64,000 bases of DNA, taken from assembly GCF_015687175.1 (NCBI RefSeq), contig NZ_JADPQG010000004.1:124001-188000 (forward strand), written 5' to 3'. The position numbers were made by a program, and so were the translations under genes. This stretch comes from Reinekea sp. G2M2-21. Its GTDB lineage: Bacteria; Pseudomonadota; Gammaproteobacteria; Pseudomonadales; Natronospirillaceae. Under the pieces are notes generated by a model, which worked only from the letters and a program-made list of their open reading frames with translations, made no database searches and was not told the origin of the DNA. Shown piece by piece: positions 36,023 through 45,528 of the stretch; the first letter of the stretch is position 1, and each line of letters begins with the position of its first letter.

Positions 36023-37315
36023 ATGCCGATTTCCGGTAAGAAATATCATCGCCGTTCATTGGGCGAAAATCACGACATGAGACCTGAAACTCTGATGATG
36101 GGCTATGGCTATGACCCGTCGTTGTCTGAAGGTTCGCTCAAACCTCCCGTGTTTTTAACCTCCACTTTTGTGTTTGATAACGCACAGCACGGCAAAGAGT
36201 TCTTTGAACTCGCTTACGGCAAACGGGAGCCTAACGCAGGTGAAGAAAGCGGGCTCATCTACAGCCGGATTAACAACCCAGACCTGGAAGTGTTGGAGGA
36301 CCGGTTGGCGTTGTGGGAGTCCGCCGACAAAGCGCTGTCGTTTTCCAGTGGCATGGCCGCCATTGCCACTACATTGCTGGCTCACTTGCGACCAGGGGAT
36401 GTGATTGTGCATTCTGCGCCGATATACGGCGGAACCGAGTATCTGATTCGTAATATCCTGCCTGCGTATGGCATTAGCAGTGTTGAATTTGAATCCGGTA
36501 TCGAGCACTACACCTTAGAGCCCGCATTAAATGAGGCACAGGGCAAAGGCAAGGTCGGAATGATTTATGTTGAAACCCCGGCCAACCCCACCAATGGCCT
36601 GGTGGATTTGCAGGAATGCGCGCGTTTGGCAGATGCATTGGCGGCGAAGCAGGGGCATCGCCCACTCATTGTGGTCGACAACACCTTTTTAGGCCCGGTT
36701 TGGCAGCAAGCACTGGCGCATGGCGCGGATATTTCCATTTACAGCCTGACGAAATATGTTGGCGGTCACAGCGATTTAATTGCAGGCAGTGCCATGGGGC
36801 GCGCTGAGGTGATGGCCCCGATTGCAGGGTTTCGTACCATTTTAGGCACCATGTGTTCCGCGCATACGTGCTGGTTGCTCATGCGCAGTTTGGAAACCTT
36901 AAAAATTCGCATGGAACGCTCCGCTGAAAACGCAAAGGTGATTGCTGAGTTTCTGCAACAGCACCCGAAGGTCGCCAAAGTGCATTACCTTGGGTTTCTT
37001 CCCAAAGGATCTGATGCCGAAGCCATCTTTAAGCGGCAATCAACGTCCGCCGGTTCTACTTTTGCGTTTGATGTTGTCGGTGGGGAAAAAGAAGCCTTTG
37101 CGCTGCTTGATAACCTTCAATTAATTAAACTGGCTGTGAGCTTGGGTGGCACCGAAAGCCTGATGGAGCATCCGTACAGCATGACGCATTCCGATGTGCC
37201 GGATGATGTAAAAAATCGGTTAGGTATGGGCGAAAGCATGGTGCGCATTTCGGTGGGCATTGAACACGTGGAGGATCTCATTGCGGATCTATCGCATGCG
37301 TTGGATTGCATGTAA
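36023..37315 (+). CDS. Cystathionine gamma-synthase/methionine gamma-lyase family PLP enzyme
   Basis: A 430-residue Cys/Met-metabolism PLP enzyme. The Schiff-base lysine is in YSLTKYVGGHSD, the cofactor pocket has SSGMAAI, YSRINNP and VVDNTFLGP, and the C-terminal SLGGTESLMEHPYSMTH is typical. The branch with this long N-terminus is usually annotated as a cystathionine gamma-synthase family protein or methionine gamma-lyase; the reaction (gamma-elimination or replacement) cannot be decided. The start follows AAGGAACACAGC. It is a single gene. Confidence 0.9.
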   Translation: MPISGKKYHRRSLGENHDMRPETLMMGYGYDPSLSEGSLKPPVFLTSTFVFDNAQHGKEFFELAYGKREPNAGEESGLIYSRINNPDLEVLEDRLALWESADKALSFSSGMAAIATTLLAHLRPGDVIVHSAPIYGGTEYLIRNILPAYGISSVEFESGIEHYTLEPALNEAQGKGKVGMIYVETPANPTNGLVDLQECARLADALAAKQGHRPLIVVDNTFLGPVWQQALAHGADISIYSLTKYVGGHSDLIAGSAMGRAEVMAPIAGFRTILGTMCSAHTCWLLMRSLETLKIRMERSAENAKVIAEFLQQHPKVAKVHYLGFLPKGSDAEAIFKRQSTSAGSTFAFDVVGGEKEAFALLDNLQLIKLAVSLGGTESLMEHPYSMTHSDVPDDVKNRLGMGESMVRISVGIEHVEDLIADLSHALDCM

Positions 37316-37440
37316 GGGCATCAACAGAAAGCCTTTAAAAAAGCGCGACGGTTTGCGAAATGTAAAACAAGGAACTCAGGTCTCCGCCGGAAAAATCAGC
37401 TTCAATTTTACGGCGCTTAAGAGGCGAAAAAGATAAGGTC

Positions 37441-37530
37441 ATGTGGTCGCATTCTGTTACGGCTTTGGTGTTGATGGTAATTGGTGTGGTGTCTTTATTA
37501 TCAACATTACAAAGCCGTTTTGCTGTCTGA
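37441..37530 (+). CDS. Possible 29-residue membrane peptide
   Basis: The frame starts MWSHSVTALVLMVIGVV and forms one hydrophobic helix ending LQSRFAV. Only AAGG two bases before the ATG could serve as a ribosome binding site, which is too close, so translation is doubtful. It lies in the 300-bp gap after the PLP enzyme gene, which shows nothing else. Confidence 0.3.
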   Translation: MWSHSVTALVLMVIGVVSLLSTLQSRFAV

Positions 37531-37622
37531 GATGTGATTTTGGTGAAATATTCGGGCTAGTTTAAGAACGTTCTGCATGACCGTGACATTCCTTTAACGT
37601 TAAAAGCGTCATTCTATAACGG

Positions 37623-38510
37623 TTATAAACAGTAAAAAGTGAGCGTTTGATTGGTCATGGCTACCGTCAGCGGCAGTTCGTCGGCCAGGTCGCCATCCAG
37701 AATGCAGGCACAACGTTTATTCGCGCGCAGATGAACTCGTTTAACCAATTGGCTGGTCACAAAGCTTTCTTCTACATGCGAGCCATTAAATAATTTGGGA
37801 AAGGTTTTCAGCAGTAAACGTCGCGTCAGCACCGGTACCGAAATCAGCTGAAACTGGCGGTCATCTAATTTAATGTTTGGTGCCATGCGCATATCGCCAC
37901 CCGTGTATTGTGAGTTGCAGATATCAAGGAACAACACATCGCGTGATTCGTGTTGCCCGTCGATGGTTAATGACAACCTCAGTGACGGTAAACGAATCAG
38001 TTTGATTAGCGTCGCAATCACATAACTTAACGCACCGATTGGCCGCATTTTACTGGCCAGACGGGTGATGTCATAAACCAATCCGACACCAAAATTATTG
38101 ATAAAAAAACGCCGACCACCTTCGGTGATTATCTCACCCACGTCCACCTGCTGAGTTTTTCCCTGCTTTATTGCTTCGATGGTATCCATGGGTGTTTTTA
38201 TGTTCAGATCCAGTGCGAAGGAATTGCCGGTACCGTTGGGGATAAGCGCCAAGGCGAGTTCCCGATAGTCCGGGTGAGAAAGCAATGCATTCACCGTGCG
38301 GTTCAGTGTGCCATCGCCGCCAGAAATGATTAATGTATGAGCGTCGGAACCTAATACGTCCGTCAACGCGGTGTGTAAACCTTTCAGGCTGTCGACAGGG
38401 TAGGGCAGGATTGTATCGTCCAGTTCGTGCTGCAATTGCGTTATAAGCTTTTCGTTCCAGCGCCGTGAGCGATGCCCGGAAAACGTATTGAATACAACCG
38501 CGTAAGACAT
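37623..38510 (-). CDS. Lipid kinase of the diacylglycerol kinase/YegS family
   Basis: A 295-residue DAGK-catalytic-domain protein. It has VVFNTFSGH at the N-terminus, the signature ISGGDGTLNRTVN, then LIPNGTGNSFA, all nucleotide-binding motifs of the YegS/DgkB fold. It phosphorylates a lipid such as diacylglycerol or phosphatidylglycerol. I start at MSYAVVFN; the longer frame adds 52 unrelated residues. It sits alone on the minus strand. Confidence 0.88.
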   Translation of the reverse strand: MSYAVVFNTFSGHRSRRWNEKLITQLQHELDDTILPYPVDSLKGLHTALTDVLGSDAHTLIISGGDGTLNRTVNALLSHPDYRELALALIPNGTGNSFALDLNIKTPMDTIEAIKQGKTQQVDVGEIITEGGRRFFINNFGVGLVYDITRLASKMRPIGALSYVIATLIKLIRLPSLRLSLTIDGQHESRDVLFLDICNSQYTGGDMRMAPNIKLDDRQFQLISVPVLTRRLLLKTFPKLFNGSHVEESFVTSQLVKRVHLRANKRCACILDGDLADELPLTVAMTNQTLTFYCL

Positions 38511-38698
38511 AATGCCCCGTCGAAAATGAGTTGATCGCCAGACTATCGCACAAAGCGTGACAGGCCGCCAAGCGCAATATTCAATAAGTTTGGCGTGTTT
38601 GATTTGCGTAGTAAAAACCTTCCCGGCAATCGGTGTGTGAGTTGATAGTGCCACCCTACGGCACACTTCACGGTAGGGTCTCCGAAAGGCCAGGATAG

Positions 38699-39544
38699 TC
38701 AGCTGAAAGTTTTGCGGAACTCCCTGGGCGTCATGTTTTTAAGTTCGCGGAAGGTTTTATTAAACTGCGCCAGGCTTTTGTAGCCGACGCGATCGGCGAC
38801 GACCGCAATTGGCGTATGGCTGCTACTTAGCATTGAGCATGCTTGGCCAATGCGCAATCGTGCAATGTATTGGCTGGGTGTCATTCGGGTGTGTTTTTGA
38901 AACAAACGCTGAAAAGAGGATACGCTTAAATTGGCCAGGCTCGCCATGCCGCTGGCAGAAGGGGGCGAGACAAAATTAGTGTTCAGTTCCTGAATGACTT
39001 TTTCCAACCGGGGCTCGGCTGCCTGCTGCAGAAATTGCTCACACAAGCTGGCGGTGGTGTTGTCTTTCACCAGTTCCTGGAGAATCGCAATGAACATCAG
39101 CAAGCGTTCTGCGTCTGCCGCCCCAGGAAGCGCCATCATATCGGTACGGATTCTTTCGGAGGTTTGAGCGCTGAAGGCCAACGCCCCGTGCGCGCGCAGC
39201 AATAGAACCTCCAGTGATCGCCATTCCGGACATAATTCGATCAAAGAACGCAACCAGGCTTCGGTAAACCACACCACAATGGCGTGGTGTGGCGTGTCGT
39301 CATTGTCTTTCGTATTGGAATGCCAAGTGTGGGGCGTGTTCGGCCCGACCAACACCAGGTCGCCGTCACGGTAAGGCCCAATATGATCACCCACATAGCG
39401 GTATCCCTCACTGTTTAACGTCAGGGTTAACTCAAATTGCGGATGGTGGTGCCATTCAAACGGAATACCGTCATCCAATTGCCGATCCAGCCAACCCAGA
39501 CTCTGAATGGGCGACTGTACGATACGTTCCAGAAAGGGGCGCAC
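38699..39544 (-). CDS. AraC-family regulator with cupin sensor
   Basis: A 281-residue AraC protein. An N-terminal cupin (HHHPQFELTLTLNSEGYRYV, HIGPYRDGDLVLVGPNTPHTW) is followed by two C-terminal HTH motifs (MASLANLSVSSFQRLFQKHT and AVVADRVGYKSLAQFNKTFR). It is divergent from the PhyH-type dioxygenase across about 130 bp, so it probably regulates that gene. Confidence 0.9.
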   Translation of the reverse strand: MRPFLERIVQSPIQSLGWLDRQLDDGIPFEWHHHPQFELTLTLNSEGYRYVGDHIGPYRDGDLVLVGPNTPHTWHSNTKDNDDTPHHAIVVWFTEAWLRSLIELCPEWRSLEVLLLRAHGALAFSAQTSERIRTDMMALPGAADAERLLMFIAILQELVKDNTTASLCEQFLQQAAEPRLEKVIQELNTNFVSPPSASGMASLANLSVSSFQRLFQKHTRMTPSQYIARLRIGQACSMLSSSHTPIAVVADRVGYKSLAQFNKTFRELKNMTPREFRKTFS

Positions 39545-39672
39545 GGGTCAGATCCTTATGTGACTGTATTCTCGCAAGAATAGCATCAATTTATGCTTAA
39601 ATCGCATCACTTTTTGCAGTTGTGATCCATACACTGAGCCTATTCCAACGCAGAAAGAACCGGAGAGAACCA

Positions 39673-40623
39673 ATGCAAATGCCCGCTTATGCTCAACCCA
39701 AACACCCCGGTGCCGTGGCCGGATCGCAACCGTTAAAAGATATTCAGAAGCAACTGCCCAAACGGATAATGACCGAAGAAGACTGGACACAATGGACCCG
39801 TTTTGGCTATGTGGTGATCCGTAACCTGATCCCCAGAGATATGGTAAACGAGGTCGTGCAGGCTATTTGGGCATTTGAAGAAAAAGATGCGAATGACCCG
39901 CTAACCTGGAATCGACCGGAGCGCCGGGCGCACAAAATGCTGGAATTGAATAACACCGGTATGGTGGAAATGTATCATCACCCGGCCATGTGGCAAGTGC
40001 GCCAACACCAACGGCTGTATGACCTGTTTGTGGATATCTGGGATCGTGAAGATTTATGGGTATCCATCGACCGGGCAAATCTCAATACCCCAAACAGTGG
40101 CAACCGGCAATTGACGAACCCGAATGGGTTTATCCATTTTGACGTAGACAGCTCAGCGCGACCGTTGCCCGTTTCAGTGCAGGGAGTGCTGGCATTGAGT
40201 CAACAGGATGAGACGACCGGCGGCTTTCAATGTGTACCAGGTTTGTTTCAGGACCTGGAGTGGTGGTCTGCCCGGCAACCGGCGAACGCAAACCCCTTTC
40301 AACCGGACATCAGCGGGTACGACATTGCCCCCGTGCCTTTAAACCCCGGCGATATGCTCGTGTTCAACGCATTGTTACCCCACGGTGTTCGGCCCAATCA
40401 CTCACCGGATAAAGTACGCATGGCGCAATACGTCTCAATGTTTCCCGCCCAACCGGATAACGTTGCACTGAAGTCTGAACGCATCGCATTATGGCGTAAC
40501 CGGCAAGCACCCGCAGGCGATGCGTTTCCCGGCGACCCGCGCGGGTTAGAAGCAAAACAGTATGGTCCTGCGCCGCTGTCTGAGCTCGGACGAAAACTGT
40601 TGGGGTTGGATCACTGGGCTTAA
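39673..40623 (+). CDS. Phytanoyl-CoA dioxygenase (PhyH) family protein
   Basis: A 316-residue Fe(II)/2OG dioxygenase. The facial-triad His and Asp are in GFIHFDVD and the distal His in LLPHGVRPNHS, with the 2OG-binding Arg nearby (KVRMAQYV). The start MQMPAYAQP is preceded by GGAGAG; the open frame starts 17 codons earlier without support. It faces the AraC gene and may hydroxylate a small catabolic substrate. Confidence 0.88.
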   Translation: MQMPAYAQPKHPGAVAGSQPLKDIQKQLPKRIMTEEDWTQWTRFGYVVIRNLIPRDMVNEVVQAIWAFEEKDANDPLTWNRPERRAHKMLELNNTGMVEMYHHPAMWQVRQHQRLYDLFVDIWDREDLWVSIDRANLNTPNSGNRQLTNPNGFIHFDVDSSARPLPVSVQGVLALSQQDETTGGFQCVPGLFQDLEWWSARQPANANPFQPDISGYDIAPVPLNPGDMLVFNALLPHGVRPNHSPDKVRMAQYVSMFPAQPDNVALKSERIALWRNRQAPAGDAFPGDPRGLEAKQYGPAPLSELGRKLLGLDHWA

Positions 40624-40758
40624 AGAGAGGTGAGTTAGGTTCGGCGAAGGATAAGGTGAGGTTGCCAACGATGTGGCAACCGCACATGAGTCATTCCATA
40701 AAGCCGAAAAGTTACAACAAATGGCCGTCTGTTAGTCACAACCCGAAGGACCGGGCTT

Positions 40759-40946
40759 ATATGGGCACCTCTAAAAAGTCCGTCGATCTCTGCGCGTTGC
40801 TAGCCCGCGCCCTACGGGGACTTAAGAACGAACTTATGGCTTTGTTGAAAATTCTTAACTTAGCCTGCTAGGTTTTCAAATTTTCGCCTAGCCCTAACCT
40901 CGTTCCTAAGCCCAGAGTCTGATGAACTTTCTAGAGGTGCCCATAT
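40759..40946. mobile_element. 180-bp inverted-repeat element (MITE-like)
   Basis: GGGCACCTCTA at 40763 and its reverse complement TAGAGGTGCCC ending at 40942 form terminal inverted repeats, with further similarity inwards (AAAAAGTCCGTC against GATGAACTTT). An ATAT flanks each end, a possible 4-bp target duplication that is also palindromic. No transposase fits inside. The ends resemble IS5-family ends; a degenerate copy of one end lies at 34398-34448. Confidence 0.75.
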
Positions 40947-41065
40947 GTCAAAGCGTCAGCGTTGTCACTTGTTCAGGCAGAATGCCTGCCCAAGGTGCGT
41001 TCCGCCTAATGCTATGGAAGTTGCTCACAGTCAGAAGCAGTGAATACAGTGATAACGGGCTTTAA

Positions 41066-41602
41066 TTAACCTCTTTCGCTGAAATCGTAGTATAAAATTT
41101 CTGACCAGTTGTGAAGACCGAGGTAATGCAACGTCTCTTCAATGTCTTCAGGGTCGCTCGAGGGGTTGTTTAGAATACTTAACACGTTGTCAATCTCACT
41201 ATCGAGGTAGCCAAGCGCTTTCATTAATTCAGTGGTCAAGAAGGTCGGCGCTTCATCGTAAAATTCGAAAATTTCCAACGGTTCAATAACGGCAATTTCC
41301 TGAATGTTTTCGGGTGCACTTAAGAAACTGATCGTTTCCGCGATCGGCTCTTTAAGTGGTTCAAAGGTTATTCGGTTCATGAAACTCAGCAGGCGTTGAA
41401 ATCCACCATTGTAATTTCCACACAGCGCAATTTTATCGTCGGTATCCCAAATAGTTGAGGTACAGTACTGAGTATCCACTGAAACCATAATCTTATGAGA
41501 AAGTGGTATGTCGTTGGCCCATTCTGAAAGTCCTTTGAATGGTGTGATTTTCTTTCGGTCCGGTATGCTTGGCGAAGCATATAAATAGCTACAGTTTTCC
41601 AT
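41066..41602 (-). CDS. Immunity-protein-like hypothetical protein
   Basis: A 178-residue acidic soluble protein beginning MENCSYLYASPS, with AAGGA before the start. The opening SYLY and the acidic, Leu-rich body resemble small polymorphic-toxin immunity families (DUF7822-like, from memory). It lies in the toxin/immunity island, next to the duplicated PoNi genes, which supports that reading. AT-richer than core genes. The cognate toxin is not in the window unless it is the split effector. Confidence 0.5.
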   Translation of the reverse strand: MENCSYLYASPSIPDRKKITPFKGLSEWANDIPLSHKIMVSVDTQYCTSTIWDTDDKIALCGNYNGGFQRLLSFMNRITFEPLKEPIAETISFLSAPENIQEIAVIEPLEIFEFYDEAPTFLTTELMKALGYLDSEIDNVLSILNNPSSDPEDIEETLHYLGLHNWSEILYYDFSERG

Positions 41603-41715
41603 TGTATTGTCCTTATACAGTTGTTTTATGAGTCATTGAGCCAGGCTGACTTGCTGACTCGTTATTAATTTTGTCGCATATGCTCGTACGGTTTTTCAGT
41701 ATCTTTCTTTGGGTT

Positions 41716-42496
41716 TTATCTCTCCATAGTGGCAAGTTTTAGTTGGTCCCGCTTCCAGTCAGCGAGGTCGTTCGGGTAATACATATTGTCGCGAAAATCG
41801 GTGTCATCCCAGCCTATGGCGACGGCGATGGCCGCTAATTCAAATACCCAGTAACCAGTGTGGAAGTTGTATTCGGGGTCCTTTTCTTTGTGGCTGTTGT
41901 ACCAGGTAACGTCATGCTTTTTTAAACTGGGGTAATATTTTTTCAGAAACAGCTGTACTAAAACATCGCGCGCGTCTTTGTCATATACGCCCATGGCATC
42001 GCAAATGGGTTTATAAACGTCCGGGAACGCAATGTCTTGTGAAACGGGGTGTTCTGGAATAATGGCCGCAATCAAACGATCAATGAGTTTGTCCTTACCG
42101 GTGTAGGGTATGTGTTGAATGATTTTTTTCGACTTCGCTTTTTTCTGCGTTGAAGAAGTAAGCAAAGGAAAGAATCCATGTGCACTGAATGTATTGTTCT
42201 AAGATATTGTCCGGAGCTATCAAATCTGATTTTCTAGAATTAGATTCAATATAGCGAATCACATCTTTTAAAATAGTTTTCCCAATCGAAGATAGTTGAA
42301 AAGGTTCTGTTCCGAGCGTGTATGAACATATGAGGTAACTAACTCGTCGTTTAAGGATATTTCTGGTTAGGCTTTCAATGTGATCGGATTCCGTAGCTGT
42401 TTTTAGGCTAGTTAAAAAGCGATCAGGAACGGTTTTTAAGTATTCACTATAGTCTACTAAATGCTCTGTAGAAACAAAGTTTTGTCGATTTGCCAT
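41716..42496 (-). pseudogene. Frameshifted second copy of the PoNi-like immunity gene
   Basis: The N-terminal part (MANRQNFVSTEH to NAEKSEVEK) and the C-terminal part (IQHIPYTGKDKLIDR to WKRDQLKLATMER) are in different frames. The break falls in a run of seven Ts at 42123-42129, where the intact gene has six; removing one restores a full reading frame. The C-terminal 400 bp are about 95% identical to the intact copy, while the N-terminal part has diverged, as expected for specificity regions. An AAGGAAATCAC ribosome binding site remains. Confidence 0.85.
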
Positions 42497-42622
42497 GTGA
42501 TTTCCTTTTAATAGTTCGTCCAAGGTCAGGTATATATCTCAGACCTATCTTGGCATATCCCTCTACTTCGGCATCGTCAAGTGCATCGCCGTGCAATTAC
42601 TTAATGATGTTCTTTGCAATCA
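42497..42622 (-). pseudogene. Remnant of a second PoNe toxin 3' end
   Basis: About 125 bp upstream of the broken immunity copy match the last 40 codons of the intact toxin gene (GDALDD, EGYAKIGLRYIPDLGR), but an in-frame stop interrupts the remnant at its 5' side and similarity is lost beyond 42622. This shows that a toxin/immunity pair was duplicated and the extra toxin deleted. Confidence 0.8.
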
Positions 42623-42754
42623 ACGTGTTGATTTTCTGCTTAAAGCCTTCTGGTTATACTTTCAGCAACGATAGCATTCGTTGGTACGCGACGAAGTATT
42701 GGCACTTCGATGCCTGTAACCAACCTCGAAGTGCCGTAAATATCGGGCGTAATA

Positions 42755-43525
42755 CTACGGTGTTTGCAAGTTTTCTTTATTGAGTTGTTCCCGCTTCCAG
42801 TCAGCGAGGTCTTTCGGGTAATACATATTGTCGCGAAAGTTGGTGTCGTCCCAGCCTATGGCGACGGCGATGGCCGCTAATTCAAATACCCAGTAGCCAG
42901 TGTGGAAGTTGTATTCGGGGTCTTTTTCTTTGTGACCGTCGTACCAGGTGACGTCGTGCTTTTTTAAACTGGGGTAATACTTTTTCAGAAACAGCTGTAC
43001 TAAAACATCGCGCGCGTCTTTGTCATATACGCCCATGGCATCGCAAATGGGTTTATAAACGTCCGGGAACGCAATGTCTTGTGAAACAGGGTGTTCTGGA
43101 ATAATGGCCGCAATCAAACGATCAATGAGTTTGTCCTTACCGGTGTAGGGAATGTGTGACATGATTTTTTCGACATCGCTTCTTTCAGCGTTGAAGAAAT
43201 AAGCAAAGGAAAGAATCCATGTGCACTTTATATAGTCTTCAAGTTCTCCTTCCGCTAGCGATTCCGAAGAAAAATTTACGTAATTGTAATAGTCATTTAT
43301 AAGTTGCTTTGCAGCGTGTTGAATATTGTCGATTGGTTGGCCGGTGGTGTATGAACCCGCTACTACCGAATGCCCCCTTCGAATTAGTCCTCGATAAACA
43401 GTATTTTTCTGCCTTGTAGGGATGTTTTCCAAAAGTTTTTCTTCATACTTATATCTACCCTCATTTAACCGCTCAACATATCCAAACATAAGTTCAATGT
43501 TCGTATTATTCTGACGGATTACCAT
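42755..43525 (-). CDS. PoNi-like immunity protein (DUF1910/DUF1911)
   Basis: A 256-residue helical protein. The DUF1911-like C-terminal half has DIAFPDVYKPICDAMGVYD, FLKKYYPSLKK and GYWVFELAAIAVAIGWDDT, the signature of PoNe-immunity proteins. It begins on the toxin's stop (TGG TAA overlapping ATGGTAA), the usual order for such modules, and should neutralise the DNase in the cytoplasm. A near-identical but frameshifted copy follows downstream. Confidence 0.88.
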   Translation of the reverse strand: MVIRQNNTNIELMFGYVERLNEGRYKYEEKLLENIPTRQKNTVYRGLIRRGHSVVAGSYTTGQPIDNIQHAAKQLINDYYNYVNFSSESLAEGELEDYIKCTWILSFAYFFNAERSDVEKIMSHIPYTGKDKLIDRLIAAIIPEHPVSQDIAFPDVYKPICDAMGVYDKDARDVLVQLFLKKYYPSLKKHDVTWYDGHKEKDPEYNFHTGYWVFELAAIAVAIGWDDTNFRDNMYYPKDLADWKREQLNKENLQTP

Positions 43526-45486
43526 GTAATTTCCTCTTTAATTGATCGTCCAAGGTCAGGTATGTATCTCAGGCCTATCTTGGCATATCCCTCTAGTTCG
43601 AAATCGTCAAGTGCATCGCCGCGCAATTGATTAATGATTTTCTTCTCAATCCATTTATCACTCATCTGCTTCCCATCACTCTTGGTCCAGCCATAACTAC
43701 TTTTATGGTACTTGGCTTCCATGACGATGTATTTTGGTGGTGGCCGACCGTTAAAGTACAAACCATCCACACCGTGATGTCCATAGAGTGGGTGTTTGAA
43801 ACCGGGGACGGGGGTATGTCCGTCGGCAATCATGTATTCGTGTGCTTTCAGTTCTCCGAGTTCTGCTTTGGCCCGATTGGTACCTTTAGTCGTGGTGTTA
43901 CTGGTGACGTAAAAGTAGCCTTCGTCCGCATTGTACGCTTTGCGCGGCCCGTCGTAGTTTGGGTTGCGTTTGGTATTGTAGCTTCCATCGGCTTGTTTAA
44001 ACCAATGGTGCCCTTTCGGAGGGCTGGGTAGTGCTTGTTGGGGTGTTTTGCCTATGTGCAGTTGTTTGACCTGGCCGACGCCACCGTCCAAGCCGATATT
44101 GCTGGGTGAATTGACGGCTTTGTACAGAATCCCGTAATTCTCGGCTTGTTCACGAAGCACCTTTGAGGCGGTTAGGCGAATGGCACCTTTGGCCACGCTG
44201 ATACTCGGCATTTTGTACTTGCCCGCCTCGGCATCACCGGAATACAACAATGCTCCGGTGGCCGCAGCCCCAACAAAGTACTTGTGCCGTAAAATCGCCA
44301 GAATCGCTTGCCCACCGCCGATGGCCCACTTTTCTACCGGCACAAAAAAGGTCGCGAGACCAAACAGCAGTGCGTTGGTCCACTCCAAAAACTCATTAAA
44401 AGTTTGCCGATACGGAATGAAGCCGGCATCTTTTTGTTGTTCGTACAGAAAATCCAGTCGTTCTTTCAATTCAGACTGTGTTAGCCCGAGTTTTAGCCGG
44501 TGTTCTTCTTCCTCACTCGGCTGAAAGTTGGGGCTCGCGTAAGCAAATAAACGGTACCAAGGGTCCTTAGGAATATCAGGTTCTTGTTCGACTAACTCAG
44601 TGAGTTTTTTTACGTGCAATTGAACCTGAGGGTCGTCGTATCGTTCAGCGGCAGCGCGAAATACGATGTCGGCATACAGCCAAGTGAGATCCAACAAAAT
44701 AGGGTGTGAGTTCGATGTATGCGCGAGTTGGTCTTCAACCAGTTGCCAGTCTTCTTCGCTCAAGGCGTTGCCGAACTGGTGGTACACCGTCTGTTTAATA
44801 TCGTCCGTGTTGGTGTATGGCGCGGCAAGAATGACATAGCTGTTGGGTAAGACCAGGCCACGTTCATCCACCGGGAGGTTTAACGCGGCAATGGCTTGTT
44901 GCAACTGAGCAACTTCCCTTGGCCTTAACACGACGTTTTGACCGGTACTGGAAGGGTAAGTGAATGAGAGCCCCGGTTCGCGATCCATCAACGGGCTGAC
45001 GTCGAAGAGCTGCACGATGGGTTGTCCAAATTGAGCAATGACCTGTTCAAATAATGTAGGGTTCAGGTTCGCTGCAAAGTGATAGCTCACTTCAGTGACA
45101 GTATTGGGCAGCAGAAACCGTTTGGGGACATTAGGGGTGAGGTCATCGCCTTCATAGAGTAATTCATCGGCCTCGTCGTAAAGCCAATAGCTTAACTGCG
45201 TACCCAAGGGAAAAGGGCTGGCAGCATCATCGTAGTTGAGTTCCATCCAATTGGGTTCAGGTACGGGTTGCCACGCGATGAGTGGTGGTGGCAGTTGTGC
45301 TGTTGCATTTATCGGGTAAGAATCTTGTTCAGTGACCGACAAAAATAAGCATTGTTGCTCGGTCAGTTGAGCAAGTGCTCTGAGAGCTTTTCCAAGGTCA
45401 CGACACTGAGTGAACAACGGGTTTTGGTTGCCGTTTTTCGTGGTGCTGGATGTTGACCCCGCTGTGATCAGGCACAACAAAGTCAA
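43519..45486 (-). CDS. PoNe-type DNase effector, C-terminal segment
   Basis: A 655-residue open frame whose first codon in frame is TTG without a good ribosome binding site. Residues about 330-480 hold a hydrophobic span (AILAILRHKYFVGAAATGALLY). The C-terminal nuclease domain begins after PPKGHHWFKQADGSY and shows a PD-(D/E)XK set: HHGVDGLYF, YIVMEAKY and KQMSDKWIEKK. The preceding open frame (45529-46497) is in the same frame and separated by one TAA plus 14 sense codons, so this is probably the C-terminal two thirds of one 991-residue effector. The toxin would act on DNA in a rival cell. Confidence 0.85.
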   Translation of the reverse strand: MTLLCLITAGSTSSTTKNGNQNPLFTQCRDLGKALRALAQLTEQQCLFLSVTEQDSYPINATAQLPPPLIAWQPVPEPNWMELNYDDAASPFPLGTQLSYWLYDEADELLYEGDDLTPNVPKRFLLPNTVTEVSYHFAANLNPTLFEQVIAQFGQPIVQLFDVSPLMDREPGLSFTYPSSTGQNVVLRPREVAQLQQAIAALNLPVDERGLVLPNSYVILAAPYTNTDDIKQTVYHQFGNALSEEDWQLVEDQLAHTSNSHPILLDLTWLYADIVFRAAAERYDDPQVQLHVKKLTELVEQEPDIPKDPWYRLFAYASPNFQPSEEEEHRLKLGLTQSELKERLDFLYEQQKDAGFIPYRQTFNEFLEWTNALLFGLATFFVPVEKWAIGGGQAILAILRHKYFVGAAATGALLYSGDAEAGKYKMPSISVAKGAIRLTASKVLREQAENYGILYKAVNSPSNIGLDGGVGQVKQLHIGKTPQQALPSPPKGHHWFKQADGSYNTKRNPNYDGPRKAYNADEGYFYVTSNTTTKGTNRAKAELGELKAHEYMIADGHTPVPGFKHPLYGHHGVDGLYFNGRPPPKYIVMEAKYHKSSYGWTKSDGKQMSDKWIEKKIINQLRGDALDDFELEGYAKIGLRYIPDLGRSIKEEITW

Positions 45487-45528
45487 TTCTAGTAATGCAC
45501 CTTCCGCATCGGCGGCATCTTCAAACCG

